NCBI GenBank assembly: GCA_004356215.1
Contig: SMXR01000013.1
Location: forward strand, 1 to 14,005
DNA from: Alphaproteobacteria bacterium
Lineage (GTDB): Bacteria > Pseudomonadota > Alphaproteobacteria > Sphingomonadales > SMXR01
Direction: 5' to 3'
DNA: 14,005 bases
The notes beneath the pieces are model-generated. The model was not told the DNA's origin. It searched no databases and was given only the letters and a program-made list of their open reading frames with translations. A program made the translations under genes and the position numbers. Positions 13,223-14,005 of this stretch are shown piece after piece; positions within the stretch are counted from its first letter, which is position 1, and each line of letters begins with the position of its first letter.

Positions 13223-14005
13223 TTATTCAATTACTTTGGCGACGACGCCGGAGCCGACGGTCCGTCCGCCTTCGCGGATAGCGAAGCGCAGGCCCTCGTC
13301 CATGGCGATCGGGTTAATCAGCGTCACAATCATCTTGATGTTATCACCGGGCATGACCATCTCAACGCCCTTGGGCAGCTCAACCGAGCCGGTGACATCG
13401 GTGGTCCGGAAGTAAAACTGCGGCCGGTAGTTGCTGAAGAACGGGGTATGACGGCCACCCTCCTCTTTCGATAAGACATAAACCTCGGCTTCAAACTTGG
13501 TGTGCGGGTTGATCGACCCGGGCTTGGCCAGAACCTGGCCGCGCTCAACATCTTCACGGGCGGTGCCCCTAAGCAGTGCGCCAATGTTATCACCGGCTTC
13601 ACCGCGGTCCAGGAGTTTGCGGAACATTTCAACCCCGGTACAGACCGTCTTGGTGGTGTCCTTGATGCCGACAATCTCGATGTTGTCGCCAATGTTGATG
13701 ATGCCCTGCTCGACCCGGCCGGTGACCACCGTGCCGCGGCCGGAGATCGAGAACACATCCTCGATCGGCATCAGGAAAGGCTTGTCAATCGGGCGCTTGG
13801 GCTGCGGGATGTAGCTATCAACAGCTTCCATCAGTTTATTGATGGATTCTTTGCCGATGGCATCGTCGCGGCCTTCCAAAGCCGCCAGGGCGGAGCCATG
13901 AATAATCGGAATGTCATCACCGGGGAAGTCGTAATAAGACAACAGTTCACGGATTTCCATCTCAACCAGCTCCAAAAGCTCGTCATCATCAACCTGGTCA
14001 ACCTT
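13223..14005 (-). CDS. tuf: Elongation factor Tu, partial (C-terminal two thirds)
   Basis: EF-Tu is the GTPase that brings aminoacyl-tRNA to the ribosome. The window keeps 260 codons and the TAA stop; the 5' part lies beyond base 14005. The first visible residues KVDQVDD are the end of the NKxD guanine-specificity motif, so the P-loop and switch regions are outside. Present are the GSALAALEG (G5) segment, domain 2 starting KPFLMPIEDVFSISGRGTVVTGRVEQG, EMFRKLLDRGEAGDNIGALLRG, and domain 3 with HTPFFSNYRPQFYFRTTDVTG and the closing EGGRTVGSGVVAKVIE (parts quoted). All match EF-Tu rather than SelB or IF2. The first in-frame ATG visible, near 13975, is internal and not the start. Placement before rpsJ is the usual str-S10 link. 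Confidence 0.99.
   Translation of the reverse strand, partial: KVDQVDDDELLELVEMEIRELLSYYDFPGDDIPIIHGSALAALEGRDDAIGKESINKLMEAVDSYIPQPKRPIDKPFLMPIEDVFSISGRGTVVTGRVEQGIINIGDNIEIVGIKDTTKTVCTGVEMFRKLLDRGEAGDNIGALLRGTAREDVERGQVLAKPGSINPHTKFEAEVYVLSKEEGGRHTPFFSNYRPQFYFRTTDVTGSVELPKGVEMVMPGDNIKMIVTLINPIAMDEGLRFAIREGGRTVGSGVVAKVIE

Overview
The window is part of a bacterial S10-spc-alpha ribosomal-protein superoperon, read entirely on the minus strand (transcription runs from high to low coordinates). The order is tuf (3' part) - rpsJ - rplC - rplD - rplW - rplB - rpsS - rplV - rpsC - rplP - rpmC - rpsQ - rplN - rplX - rplE - rpsN - rpsH - rplF - rplR - rpsE - rpmD - rplO - secY - adk - rpsM - rpsK. 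An alphaproteobacterium is the best reading. adk sits between secY and rpsM with no rpmJ or infA, Adk has a four-cysteine lid, S14 is the long zinc-free form, and the S10, L2, L3, S3 and SecY sequences look alphaproteobacterial. Base composition looks moderately GC-rich. Genus cannot be told from the sequence alone; this is inference from gene order and family knowledge.

Layout. 13223-14005: end of EF-Tu, whose 5' part lies outside the window. 9858-13190: the S10-operon block rpsJ to rpsS. 7603-9865: rplV, rpsC, rplP, rpmC, rpsQ. 3042-7566: the spc block rplN to rplO. 1007-3004: secY and adk, abutting as TAG|ATG. 912-1006: the only sizeable intergenic gap (95 nt), which carries a strong-looking sigma70-type promoter facing rpsM. 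120-911: rpsM and rpsK. 1-127: a perfect 11-bp tandem array that begins inside the last codons of rpsK and runs off the window edge, where rpoA would be expected. All other gene junctions are 37 nt or less, and several overlap by 1, 4 or 8 nt, so transcription and translation are probably coupled along the whole unit. I saw no tRNA, rRNA, CRISPR, insertion sequence or convincing terminator.

The genes work together as a growth-rate module: ribosomal proteins of both subunits, the elongation factor that feeds the ribosome, the membrane channel that receives secreted products (SecY) and adenylate kinase for nucleotide balance. The unusual parts are not new genes. They are (i) the 11-bp array after rpsK, whose units form a chain of four-codon ORFs overlapping by ATGA; (ii) the adk-rpsM promoter with its GC-rich discriminator; and (iii) long low-complexity C-terminal tails on L3 (acidic), L15 (basic then mixed) and L29 (strongly basic, H1-like), all of which contain 12-bp, four-residue internal repeats. 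I found no previously undescribed multi-gene system.
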